The notes beneath the pieces were generated by a model, which saw nothing but the letters and a program-made list of their open reading frames with translations, did no database searches and was not told the origin of the DNA. A stretch of DNA of 39,266 nt from CAWDLX01 sp046728155. Its GTDB lineage: Bacteria > Actinomycetota > Actinomycetes > Mycobacteriales > Micromonosporaceae. The position numbers were made by a program, and so were the translations under genes. The stretch is from the NCBI GenBank assembly GCA_046728155.1, contig JBKPDY010000084.1, forward strand, positions 1 to 39,266, written 5' to 3'. The stretch's first letter is position 1, and every line of letters starts with the position of its first letter. Shown here one piece after another: positions 29,972 to 38,785 of the stretch.

Positions 29972-31027
29972 TCAGGTCGGCAGGAGGTAGGCCAATTGGA
30001 CCAGGCGGGAGCCGTCACGCCTGGTCACCAGCCAGCCGCGACCGGGTGGTTGCGGCGCCGGCCGGACGGGACCGACGAGCGGACCCTCATCCCGGTCGCC
30101 TGACATCACCAGTCCGGCCGTGCCGAGCTCACGGAGGCGCTGCAGCACGGGCTCGAACATGGCCCGGCCGGCGCCACCCGCTCGTCGGGTGACGACCAGG
30201 TGCAGACCCACGTCGCGGGCCTGGGACAGGTGCGGCAGCAGCGCCGCGACCGGATTGCTGGAACCGGCTGTCACGAGGTCGTAGTCGTCCACCAGCACGA
30301 AGCACTCCGGGCCGGTCCACCACGACCGGTTACGAAGCTGGTGCGCGGTGACCTCGGGGCCAGGACGACGCTTGTCCATGTATCCGGCCACCGACTCGAG
30401 CAACGGGCCGGCCGTCTCGGCATCGCCGCAGTAGCCGATCAGGTGCTCGGATGCCACCGCTCCGAGCAGCCCTCGCCGGTAGTCGATCACCAGAATGCGG
30501 GCCTGTCCCGGGGTGAAGCGTCGCGTCACCGACTCGGCGATCGACCGCAGCAGGCTTGACTTGCCGCACTCCCGATCGCCGAAGACCAGCAGGTTCGGCT
30601 CGTCGGCGAAGTCCACCAGGACCGGACGCAGGTCGGCCTCACCGATCCCGATGGGTAGCCCGAGGCCGGATCCGATCGGAGCACGGTCCACGCCTACCAG
30701 ATCCTCGTAGGGGAGCAGGCCCGGCAGCATTCGTACGGCCGGTGCCCGCGCAGCGGTCCACGCGGCCGCGACACCGGCGTACAGCTCGGCCACTGAGTAC
30801 CCGTGGGCATGTGGCAACGCGACCATGATGTGTAGCCCGTCGGGCGACAACCCGCGACCTGGAGCGTCGGCCGGCACGTTGGCGGCCAGGCGCCGGTTGA
30901 TCTGCGAGTCGACCGGGTCACCCAACCTCAGTTCCAGTCGAGAGCCGAAGAGGTCCTTGACCGCGGTCCGGAAGTCCGCCCACCGGCTGGCCGCGGCGAT
31001 GACGTGCACGCCGTAGCTCAGTCCCCG
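29972..31027 (-). CDS. eccC: EccC type VII secretion ATPase, C-terminal part (after a frameshift)
   Basis: About 351 codons continuing EccC in the -1 frame. They begin RGLSYGVHVI, exactly the family sequence expected after DIAT at the end of the first part. This holds the third FtsK/SpoIIIE-type ATPase domain: Walker A GDRECGKSS (near 30565) and Walker B CFVLVDDYDLV. D3 binds C-terminal signals of WXG100 substrates in other systems. It has no start codon of its own that would preserve the domain boundary, so it depends on restored frame. Joined with the first part, the protein would be 1316 residues, the usual EccC length. Stop TGA at 29972. Confidence 0.8.
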   Translation of the reverse strand, partial: RGLSYGVHVIAAASRWADFRTAVKDLFGSRLELRLGDPVDSQINRRLAANVPADAPGRGLSPDGLHIMVALPHAHGYSVAELYAGVAAAWTAARAPAVRMLPGLLPYEDLVGVDRAPIGSGLGLPIGIGEADLRPVLVDFADEPNLLVFGDRECGKSSLLRSIAESVTRRFTPGQARILVIDYRRGLLGAVASEHLIGYCGDAETAGPLLESVAGYMDKRRPGPEVTAHQLRNRSWWTGPECFVLVDDYDLVTAGSSNPVAALLPHLSQARDVGLHLVVTRRAGGAGRAMFEPVLQRLRELGTAGLVMSGDRDEGPLVGPVRPAPQPPGRGWLVTRRDGSRLVQLAYLLPT

Positions 31028-33921
31028 GTCGCGATGTCGGTCAGCACAGGCTCGAGGTCGTCGTAGTCGTTGCGCAGAGAGGCCCAACCGTCGACCACAA
31101 GGAAGACATCGCCGAACCCGTCCTCGGGGACCCCTTGCCTCGCGTCCACATCGGACGGTCGTCGTAACCGGCGGAAGGTCGTCATCGAGTCGATGCCGTG
31201 TGCGGCGAAGCGCCGCTCACGGTCGGCGAGGAGGGTCGCCATCTCACCGACCGTACGGCGCACCGTGGCCGGCTCCAGGCGACCCGCGACTCCACCAACA
31301 TGGGGGAGGTCGCGCAGCGCGGCGAGCGAGCCGCCGCCGAAGTCGAGGCAGTAGACCTGCACTTCGGTCGGCGTATGACTGAGCGAGAGTGCCGTGATCA
31401 GCGTGCGGATCGCGGTCGACTTGCCGCTCTGCGGGCCGCCCACGACCGCCACGTGGCCGGCCGCGCCGGCGAGGTCGAGCCAGGCGGTATCGCGGCACTG
31501 CTCGAAGGGCCTGTCCACGATGGCCAAGGGGACGCGGAGGCGGCCGCGCAACGCCGGCTCCGCCGTGGTGACTCCGCACGCAGGGTCACGGACGAGGCCG
31601 CCGAGCAGCGTGTCGATCGCGGGGGCCTCGGCCAACGGAGGCAGCCACACGCGGTGGGCCGGCGGGCCCTGGCCGGCAAGCCGGTCAACTACGATGTCCA
31701 AAAGGGACGGTCGCGGCGCGTCGGGCACCTCCGGCGACGCGTCCGCTTGGCCGACGTATCCGCTGGAGTACGGGTACATGCGCCGGCCGGTCGCGATGGA
31801 GCTGACTTGGGCCGCATCGTACGGTCCCGAGACGTACGCTGCCTTGAACCGGCGCAGCGGCCCGGTGCCGACCTTCAGGTATCCGTGTCCGGGCGAGGCG
31901 GGCAGTTCGGCGGCGTCGGACACGCCGAGGGCGATTCGGGATTCCGCCGCGGAAAACGTGCGTAGCGCGATCTTGTAGGACAAGTTCGACTCGAGGCCCC
32001 GCAGTCGTCCCTCCTCAAGACGTTGCGTGGCGAGCAGCAGGTGAACGCCCAGCGACCGGCCGACCCGGCCGATCTGCAGGAACAGGTCGATGAAGTCGGG
32101 CTTTGCCGAAAGGAGTTCGGTGAACTCGTCGCAGACGAGGAGGAGCGCCGGCATCGCCGGCAGGTCGCTTCCGGCGGCCCGCGCCCGGCTGTACTCGCGC
32201 AGCGAGGCGAGGTTGCCCGCCCGGCGCAGGACCTCTTGGCGGCGGGTCAGTTCGCCGGCCAGGGCGTCGTTCATCCGGTCCACCAATGGCAGCTCGTCGA
32301 CGAGGTTGGTGATGACCGCCGAGGTGTGCGGAAGACGGTCCAGGCTGGCGAACGTGGCACCGCCCTTGAAATCGACCAGCACGACGTTGAGCGCTTCTGA
32401 GGAGTGGGTCGCAGCGAGGCCGACCACGAGTGTGCGCAGCAGTTCCGACTTGCCAGAGCCGGTCGCTCCGACGATGAGCCCGTGCGGGCCCATGCCGTCC
32501 TGCGCGGCCTCCTTGATGTCCAGGTCGACACGGTCGCCGTCGGGCCCGGTGCCGATCGGGATACGTAGCTCGTCCCGCGGATCCCGTGGCGCCCAGAGGT
32601 CGTGGGCCGGCCCATGGACGATGTCCCGGATGCCGAGCAGATCGACCAGGTTCCGGTCGGCTCCGGGCGAAGTATGCGTCCCGGATGCCGACGAGAGGCG
32701 CAGCCGGGCTAGCCGTCTTGCCAGACTCTCGGCCTCCACGATGCTCAACTGGTCAGGTTGACCGATCGTCATCTGAGCGTCCGCAGTGGATCCATTGAGG
32801 ATTCCGTCTCGCCCGATCCGCAGCGCGATGCCGGCTCGTTCATCCATTGTGGAGTCGCTGTCGAGGTCCAGGATGGTGAGATCGGCGAGGCCGTCCGGGG
32901 TGCCGAGCCGGGTCTGCGGGTCGTCGATGCGCGCCGGGGCGTCGATGACCACGACGATGTGGGGCGTGACCGATGGCCGCGCCATACGACCGGCAGGCGG
33001 TGAATTCAACCGGCTCCGTGACCCGAGTATCTCGGCCAGGAGCTCGTCCAGGTCGGCGAGATTCTCCGCCACGAGCCGACGCGGACCGGCCGCGTCGGTG
33101 CGGGTGGGATGCAGGTTGTGCGGTAGCCACTTGAGCCAGTCCCAGTCCCGGCGGCGTTCGGTTGCGATGCATGCCGCGATCACCAGATCATCCGGTCCGT
33201 GAAACGTGGCAAGCTGCCCGAGCAGGGCGCGGACCAAGGCCCGTGCGCTCTCGCCGAAGTCGTGATCGCTGCGTGCCCGGATGCGGGCGAACGAGCGCAG
33301 GGCAAGTGAGACAGGCAGGTCGGGGACCACGGCGTAGGTGTCGAGGAAACGCCGTAACGCCGCCGCCGTGACCGGTTCGAGGTCGACCGTGGGCTCGACG
33401 ACGGGTGCGATCAACTCGGTGGCGAGGGCCTGTTCGCCGACTCCGATTCGGACGACGGCGAAATCGGTGTCGGTAGCTCGGCGCTCCCACACCCGGTCGC
33501 CGATCGCCACGGCCCAGAGCGATTGCGGTTCTGGGTTGCGGTAGGCCGCCGCCTCCCGCTGTTCTGCCATGACGGCCCGTACCCGCACGCGCACCCCGGA
33601 TAGATATCGCAGGTAGTCCCGGCGCGTCTGTGCGGTGTCGGTCCTGCGAGCTCCGGTGCCGATGTTGAGCACCAGCATGCCCAGGGTTGAGAGCCCGAAT
33701 ATCCCGCCGACGACGTACGTGTAGGCGCTGCCGCCGTCGCGGCCGCCGAACATGAGGGCCGTCGCCAGGGTGCCGGCCAGCATCGGCAGGACCGACAACC
33801 ACTGCTGCCATCGCGTTCCGCCGGCGACCGGCATCGCCGGCGGCGGCTCGAGCGCCAGCTCGCCACCCGGTACCGGAGGCGCAGCGCGCCGCGGCGGTCG
33901 TGCGATGACATCGACACTCAC
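31018..33921 (-). CDS. eccC: EccC type VII secretion ATPase, N-terminal part (frameshifted)
   Basis: 967 codons from GTG 33921 to a TGA at 31018. After a Pro-rich start come two membrane helices (about residues 40-85) and a degenerate ATPase-like stalk. D1 follows, with Walker A GATGSGKSE (near residue 482) and VCDEFTELL. D2 has GGPQSGKST (near 825). The frame ends inside the D2-D3 linker (LEPVLTDIATGD-stop) where relatives continue. Deletion of one base in ACCGGGG (relative to a presumed ACCCGGGG) explains it. GTG 33921 is chosen because a TAACAT box lies 8 nt upstream. EccC is the motor of type VII secretion; no esx substrate or eccB/eccE is in the window. Confidence 0.88.
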   Translation of the reverse strand: MSVDVIARPPRRAAPPVPGGELALEPPPAMPVAGGTRWQQWLSVLPMLAGTLATALMFGGRDGGSAYTYVVGGIFGLSTLGMLVLNIGTGARRTDTAQTRRDYLRYLSGVRVRVRAVMAEQREAAAYRNPEPQSLWAVAIGDRVWERRATDTDFAVVRIGVGEQALATELIAPVVEPTVDLEPVTAAALRRFLDTYAVVPDLPVSLALRSFARIRARSDHDFGESARALVRALLGQLATFHGPDDLVIAACIATERRRDWDWLKWLPHNLHPTRTDAAGPRRLVAENLADLDELLAEILGSRSRLNSPPAGRMARPSVTPHIVVVIDAPARIDDPQTRLGTPDGLADLTILDLDSDSTMDERAGIALRIGRDGILNGSTADAQMTIGQPDQLSIVEAESLARRLARLRLSSASGTHTSPGADRNLVDLLGIRDIVHGPAHDLWAPRDPRDELRIPIGTGPDGDRVDLDIKEAAQDGMGPHGLIVGATGSGKSELLRTLVVGLAATHSSEALNVVLVDFKGGATFASLDRLPHTSAVITNLVDELPLVDRMNDALAGELTRRQEVLRRAGNLASLREYSRARAAGSDLPAMPALLLVCDEFTELLSAKPDFIDLFLQIGRVGRSLGVHLLLATQRLEEGRLRGLESNLSYKIALRTFSAAESRIALGVSDAAELPASPGHGYLKVGTGPLRRFKAAYVSGPYDAAQVSSIATGRRMYPYSSGYVGQADASPEVPDAPRPSLLDIVVDRLAGQGPPAHRVWLPPLAEAPAIDTLLGGLVRDPACGVTTAEPALRGRLRVPLAIVDRPFEQCRDTAWLDLAGAAGHVAVVGGPQSGKSTAIRTLITALSLSHTPTEVQVYCLDFGGGSLAALRDLPHVGGVAGRLEPATVRRTVGEMATLLADRERRFAAHGIDSMTTFRRLRRPSDVDARQGVPEDGFGDVFLVVDGWASLRNDYDDLEPVLTDIATGD

Positions 33922-33929
33922 GACCGCCG

Positions 33930-33935
33930 ATGTTA
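33930..33935 (-). promoter_or_regulatory. -10 box for eccC (leaderless)
   Basis: Minus-strand TAACAT, 8 nt before GTG at 33921. Confidence 0.45.
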
Positions 33936-33999
33936 GGGGATGGGTCCGACACGCATGGTGTTGTGTGCGGTGCGCGAGTCGCTGGGGCAGACTGTCCCG

Positions 34000-35552
34000 G
34001 TGAGCACTCCACGCAGCAGCCGTAGAGGCAAACAAGCCAAGAGGAAGTCTGCCCGCCGCGGCGCGCGGCCGGTTGCCGCTCGCGCAGCGAACAAATGCGA
34101 CTGCCCGTCGTGTTCCGGTGTCGACGTCGACAGGCCCCAAGTGATCGACGACCTGCTCGAGCCAGCGGCAGATCTGGTCGACGTCGAGGATCCGCTGGAG
34201 GTTGAGGTCCAGGGCGCGACCATCGCCGTTGCGGCCGCGGATGCCGAGGAGGCCCTGGTCGACGGGTTCATCCCGGAGCTCGAAGCGCGGCCCGGCACCG
34301 AGGTCCTCGCGATGCTCCTGGCCATTGGTTCGGTAGCACAGGGTCGCTTCGGCGACGCGGCAGTTGCGGCGGCTCGTCGCCTGGTCGAGGCCGGCGTCGA
34401 TCGACCGGGATGGGCGGAAGAGCTGGATCAGCCAGTGGCTGTGGGCGACTGTTGGCACCTCGACGACGCGGCGGGCATCGTCTCGATGTTGGCGTGCTCG
34501 TTTCACCGAGCCGGGCGCTCGCATGCCGTCGTGATCACCGTGGACCATCTCGACTGCGGCGCCGCCAGCGATATCCAGATGCTCGACGCGGATGGCCTGC
34601 CCGAAGTGTTGGAGGCGGCGCGGAAGGAGCTCAAGTTCACGGCCGATGTGCTCGACGCGTCCGAGTTCCGCTGGCGCGTCGAAGCCGCTCTGGACGCGCG
34701 TGCAGTTCACGACGCCGACTCTCCGGCCGACATGGCCGAGCTCGAGGCCGACGAGGATGGCCCGAGCTACGACGTGTTGGCGGCGCTGGTACGAGCGCGG
34801 ATGAAAGCACTACCAATGCCCAGCAAACCCGCTCCGGCACACGCGGAATGGGATGATGGTCGGCCAGCGGTCTCTTCACTTCAGCTATCGCCGCAGCTCG
34901 CCGGGGCGACGCGCGGCCGCCGCACTGGCCGTCGGCCGCCGGCGACACGCGGCCGAACAATGCCGACCACTATGCCGCTCAAGCGCAAGAAGTCAGATTA
35001 TCCCGCGCGCATATACCGGATCATGGTGCGGTTGCGGGACGCGAAACCCCCGATCTGGCGGCGAATTGAGGTCCCGGCGGATATCAGCCTCGCCCGGCTG
35101 CACGCCGTCATCCAGATCGCGTTCGGTTGGGATGACAGGTCACCTGCACGTCTTCGAAACCCGGTACGGTCGGTTCGGGATGGCCGATGCAGAAAGCGGC
35201 ATCCGCGCCGAGGCGCCGGTGACCTTGGAACAAGTCGCGCCAGACGCGAACAGCCGGCTGAGCTACCTACGACTTCGGCGACGACTGGCAACACGACATT
35301 GTCGTGGAAAAGGTGCTCCCTCGCGACCCTGCGGCCGCGTACCCGCGGTGCACTGGTGGACGACGGGCGGCGCCACCGGAGGATTGCGGCGGCGTCTGGG
35401 GATACGCCCAGCTTGTGGAGAGCCTCAATGACCGCAACCACCCAGAACACCGTGACCTCGTGGAATGGCTGGGACTGGATGACGCCGCCGAGTTCGACCC
35501 GGACCGATTCGATGCCGCGCCGGTGACCCGCGCGCTATCAGCGATGCGCTGA
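34000..35552 (+). pseudogene. Decayed gene: actinobacterial hypothetical N-terminus plus plasmid pRiA4b ORF-3-like domain, two frameshifts
   Basis: From GTG 34000 a first region of about 290 codons has CDCPSCSG (a C-x-C-x2-C metal knuckle), then helices with EARPGTEVLAMLLAIGS and HAVVITVDHLDCGAASDI; I do not recognise a named function. It runs into a pRiA4b ORF-3-type domain (YRIMVRLRDAKPPIWRR, IQIAFGWDD). The frame then slips near 35138, where an extra base would restore DDSHLHVFETRYG. It slips again near 35266, where the YDFGDDWQHDIVVEKVLPRDP block is in the third frame up to the stop at 35552. All pieces still read well, so the breaks are recent or are base-call errors. It is divergent from eccC. 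Confidence 0.7.
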
Positions 35553-35580
35553 CCGCTAGGCGACTCGCTCGCGCAGGAAG

Positions 35581-35640
35581 ATCCGTTTCTTCCGCGAGAG
35601 CGCACATTTTTCTTGACGTTTTCGCGGAAGAAACGGATCT
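35581..35640 (+). repeat. 60-bp palindromic element, copy 2
   Basis: Left arm ATCCGTTTCTTCCGCGAGA, a 23-nt T-rich loop, right arm CGCGGAAGAAACGGATCT. The arms are fully complementary over about 18 bp, nearly 20 if the flanking AG is included. Same length and orientation as copy 1 read on the minus strand. It lies 28 bp after the pRiA4b pseudogene and 62 bp before the kinase-fold gene. Confidence 0.8.
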
Positions 35641-35702
35641 CGGAAATCCGGTTCGACGTCCGCGGCACGAGCGCAGAGAGCACCACGTGGCAGACTCCCG
35701 AG

Positions 35703-36755
35703 ATGGATTCCCCGCGCGCCCCGTCCCCGCGCCCCAGCCCGCCCGGCCTGGATCTGGATCGCTTGGCCAGGTACGTTACCCAGGCCGCGCCCGGCATCCT
35801 GGACGGACCGCTGACCGCCGATGTGATCGTCGGCGGTAAGTCGAACCTTACTTATGTCGTCCACGGAGCCGACGGCGCCTCCGTCGTCCTGCGGCGGCCA
35901 CCGCTGGCGCACGTACTCCCGACCGCCCACGACATGAGCCGCGAGTACCGGGTCATCGCAGCGCTGCATCCGATCGGGTTCCCGGTGCCCGAGCCGCTGC
36001 ATCTGTGCCTGGACCCTGGCGTGATCGGATCGCCGTTCTATCTGATGTCGCATGTGGACGGTCGCGTGCTGCGCTCCGCCGAGGACATCGAAGGGCTCGA
36101 GCCCGCCACAGCCGCTCGTACCGGCGAACTGCTGGTCGACACGCTGGCCCGGCTGCACGAGACCGTACCGGCGGACGTGGGCTTGTCTGATTTCGGCCGG
36201 CCGGAGGGCTACCTCGAGCGGCAGGTCCGCCGGTGGTACGAGCAATGGCAGCGGTCCAAGACCCGGGAGCTGGAGAGCCTGGAGCAGGTTGCGGCGGCGC
36301 TGCGCGCCTCGGTACCGATTCAGCAGCGCAGCGGAATCGTGCACGGCGACTACCGGCTCGACAACGTCATGGTCGACGCCGGCGTCACCAGGATCATGGC
36401 TGTGCTCGACTGGGAGATGGCCACCCTGGGCGACCCGCTCGCCGATGTCGGGCTGCTCATGGTCTACACCGAACTGGCGGTGGTGGGTCGTGCCCCGGGC
36501 GGACCGAGGTTCGGCCCGGCCCAGGGTTTCCTCTCCTCGGCCGAACTCGCCGGGCGCTATGCCGAGCGGGTACCGGCGACCGACCTCGACGGGATCGGCT
36601 GGTACGCGGCCCTGGGGTTCTACAAGCTCGCGGTCATCAGCGAGGGCATCCATGCCCGATTTCTGCTTGGGAAGACCGTCGGCGAGGGCTTCGACCACAT
36701 GGGGGCGAGTGTGCCGGACCTCATCGACCGGGCCCGGGCTGCTCTTTCCCGCTAA
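35703..36755 (+). CDS. Phosphotransferase family protein (aminoglycoside phosphotransferase fold, ACAD10/11-like)
   Basis: 350-aa kinase-fold protein of the APH/choline-kinase type often linked with acyl-CoA dehydrogenases, where it may phosphorylate a hydroxyacyl-CoA. Seen are GGKSNLTYVV (nucleotide loop), VVLRRPP with the catalytic-loop lysine region, HGDYRLDNVMVD (catalytic Asp in the HGD motif) and AVLDWEMATLGDPLADVG (metal-binding DWE). ATG at 35703 is preferred: an upstream opening would start inside the palindromic element, and CAGACT sits 6 nt before this ATG like the leaderless boxes elsewhere. The protein could serve the acyl-CoA operon at 13-22 kb, but is 13 kb away on the other strand. 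Confidence 0.87.
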   Translation: MDSPRAPSPRPSPPGLDLDRLARYVTQAAPGILDGPLTADVIVGGKSNLTYVVHGADGASVVLRRPPLAHVLPTAHDMSREYRVIAALHPIGFPVPEPLHLCLDPGVIGSPFYLMSHVDGRVLRSAEDIEGLEPATAARTGELLVDTLARLHETVPADVGLSDFGRPEGYLERQVRRWYEQWQRSKTRELESLEQVAAALRASVPIQQRSGIVHGDYRLDNVMVDAGVTRIMAVLDWEMATLGDPLADVGLLMVYTELAVVGRAPGGPRFGPAQGFLSSAELAGRYAERVPATDLDGIGWYAALGFYKLAVISEGIHARFLLGKTVGEGFDHMGASVPDLIDRARAALSR

Positions 36756-36812
36756 GTGGGCGGACATCGACCGCCGGCGTTGCCATGTGGCGCGGGATGG
36801 TAGGCCTTCAGA

Positions 36813-38174
36813 GTGTTCGCTCCGGCCAGCGGCTTCGCCCGCCTCACCATCCGCGCGCCGCACCGCCGCATCGATCTGGCCGTACCGCACCAGGTGCCGC
36901 TCGCCGAGTTGCTGCCCGACCTGGTTGTCGGTGCGGGCGAGGTCACCGGGCCGCAGACGAACGGCTGGATGCTGCGGAGGGCCGACGGGACGCAGCTCGC
37001 CGGCGACATACCCCTTGCCGCCCAGGGCGTACGCGACGGTGATGTGCTCTATCTGGTGCCGGGGGGAATCAGGTGGCCCGAGCCCGTGTACGACGACATC
37101 GCGGAGGAGATCGCGGTCCATGCCGGCGCACACGGTCGCGCGTGGGACGCGGCGGTCACTCGGTCGGTAGCGTTGGCCGCGGCCGGAGTTGTCCTGGCCA
37201 CGGGGTTGATCATCCTGGTTGTCGGATCCTTCGACGGGCGACCCGGATTCATCGCGCTCGCTGTCGCGCTGTTGCTGGTCACGGCTGGTGTACTGGTCTC
37301 GCGGGCGGCCGGCGACGGTCCGGCTGGTGCCGTGACCACGGCCGGGGGCGTCGCCTATGCGGCGGCCGCCGCCGAGCTCTTCGCGTCCGCCCGACCCGCG
37401 GCTGAGCGCCTACTGGTGGCCGGTAGCGCGCTCGTGTTCTGCGCCGTGGTCGGGGCGCTCGCGGTCGGTTACGGCGTGGCGCTCTTCGCGGCCTGCATAA
37501 CGGCGGGTGTGCTCGGCACCGCCGCCGGCGCGCTCGCCATCGCGGTCGGTCTGCCCCGCGCCGCAGCTGCCGTCGTCGTCGTTCTTGTCGGTGGCACCGG
37601 TCTTGCCCCGTCGCTCGCCGTGCGGCTGGGTCGGTTGCCGATTCCGATGTTCTCCGCAGACCCGGCAACCGTCGCGAAGGAGCCGCGGCCTTCGTCGGTC
37701 CAGTTGCGCGCCGCTGTCGTTCGCGCCGATCAGATCCTGGCCGGCGGCCTGGCCGGGCTCGCGGTGGCAGGACTGCTGTGCGTCGGCATCCTCGCCACCG
37801 AGCCCGGAGTCGCGGGGCCGCTGCTGGGCACCTTGGCATCTATAGCGATGCTGCTTCGGTCGCGCCTGTTCCCCGGGGTCGCCGCGCGGTTGCCGCTCGT
37901 GACTTCCGGCGCCCTCGGTCTGGCGATGACGGCGGCGATTCGGCTACCCACCGCCGTTGCGGCGGCCCGGGTCGCGGCGATCTTCGGCGCAGCGGCCGCC
38001 GTGATCGGCCTGCTCGCGGTAGCGATTACAGGCTCACGCCGCTCACCAGGTGCCAGCTCGCCATATCTGAGCCGGCTGGCCGACATGATCGATGTCGCGG
38101 CTGTCGTGGCGTTGGCCCCGCTCGCCTGCGGCGTTCTTGGCCTCTACGGCGTGGTCGGTGGCCTCCTCGACTGA
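36813..38174 (+). CDS. eccD: EccD type VII secretion integral membrane protein
   Basis: 453-aa protein. Residues 1-90 form a cytosolic ubiquitin-like YukD domain (RLTIRAPHRRIDLAVPHQVPLAELLPDL ... DGDVLYLVPGG). A linker leads to about 11 hydrophobic helices from residue 115 to the end, as in EccD that forms the pore-lining vestibule of the type VII complex. A single hydrophilic loop between helices (near residues 275-305) contains KEPRPSSVQL. GTG at 36813 has TAGGCC 6 nt before it, a weaker version of the local -10 box. It is separated from eccC by two unrelated genes and lies on the other strand. It converges with the pyrophosphatase gene (30 bp). Confidence 0.9.
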   Translation: MFAPASGFARLTIRAPHRRIDLAVPHQVPLAELLPDLVVGAGEVTGPQTNGWMLRRADGTQLAGDIPLAAQGVRDGDVLYLVPGGIRWPEPVYDDIAEEIAVHAGAHGRAWDAAVTRSVALAAAGVVLATGLIILVVGSFDGRPGFIALAVALLLVTAGVLVSRAAGDGPAGAVTTAGGVAYAAAAAELFASARPAAERLLVAGSALVFCAVVGALAVGYGVALFAACITAGVLGTAAGALAIAVGLPRAAAAVVVVLVGGTGLAPSLAVRLGRLPIPMFSADPATVAKEPRPSSVQLRAAVVRADQILAGGLAGLAVAGLLCVGILATEPGVAGPLLGTLASIAMLLRSRLFPGVAARLPLVTSGALGLAMTAAIRLPTAVAAARVAAIFGAAAAVIGLLAVAITGSRRSPGASSPYLSRLADMIDVAAVVALAPLACGVLGLYGVVGGLLD

Positions 38175-38204
38175 TCAGCGGCCCGCTTGTCCACGAAGGA
38201 CTGA

Positions 38205-38711
38205 TCACGGCCAGTCACCGGTGGCGACCGCATCGGCGTAGCGCTGGCGGGAGATCTCGATCTCGGCTTCCGCCGCGTCCCGCCCGACCCAGGTCGCTCC
38301 CTCGACGCTCTTGCCCGGCTCGATTTCCTTGTAGACCTCGAAGAAGTGCTGGATCTCGGCAAGATCGAATTTGGGGAGATCGTCGATGTCCTGGATGTGC
38401 GCCTGCCGAACATCATCGGCCGGCACGCAGAGGACCTTGTCGTCGCCGCCCTTCTCGTCCGTCATCCTGAACATGGCGATCGCCCGGCAGTGGATCAGGC
38501 ACCCGGGAAACGTCGGCTCCTGGACGAGGACCAGGGCGTCGAGGGGATCGCTGTCGTCACCGAGCGTCCCCTCCACGAATCCGTAATCGGCCGGGTACTG
38601 CGTCGCGGTGAAAAGGGTGCGATCGAGCCTGATCCGTCCGGTCTTGTGGTCCACTTCGTACTTGTTGCGCTGACCCTTGGGGATCTCCACCGTGACGTCG
38701 AAGGACAGCAT
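38205..38711 (-). CDS. ppa: Inorganic pyrophosphatase
   Basis: 168-aa family I soluble pyrophosphatase, hydrolysing PPi and pulling biosynthetic reactions forward. Motifs include EIPKGQRNKYEVDHKTG, the YPADYGFVEGTLGDDSDPLDALVL block with the metal-binding Asp residues, and DIDDLPKF with EIQHFFEVYKEIEPGK. Length is typical of bacterial enzymes. ATG at 38711 follows AAGGAG by 6 nt, a full ribosome binding site unlike the leaderless neighbours. The divergent partner, starting 74 bp away, is cut by the window end. In many actinomycetes this partner is a D-Ala-D-Ala carboxypeptidase gene. Confidence 0.95.
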   Translation of the reverse strand: MLSFDVTVEIPKGQRNKYEVDHKTGRIRLDRTLFTATQYPADYGFVEGTLGDDSDPLDALVLVQEPTFPGCLIHCRAIAMFRMTDEKGGDDKVLCVPADDVRQAHIQDIDDLPKFDLAEIQHFFEVYKEIEPGKSVEGATWVGRDAAEAEIEISRQRYADAVATGDWP

Positions 38712-38755
38712 CGGGTGCTCCTTTGGGCATTGCTTGATGTTTAGCTAGTGTCACC

Positions 38756-38761
38756 TACGCT
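38756..38761 (+). promoter_or_regulatory. -10 box for the partial gene at 38786
   Basis: TACGCT with TTGATG (38734-38739) 16 nt upstream forms a plausible -35/-10 pair for the rightward gene. Confidence 0.35.
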
Positions 38762-38785
38762 CGGGGCGGCGCGGAGGAGGGGTCG

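Noticed and set aside
36801..36806. TAGGCC as a -10 box for eccD
   Set aside because: Spacing to GTG is right (6 nt), but the final base, fixed as T in the other boxes, is C; kept only as a remark.
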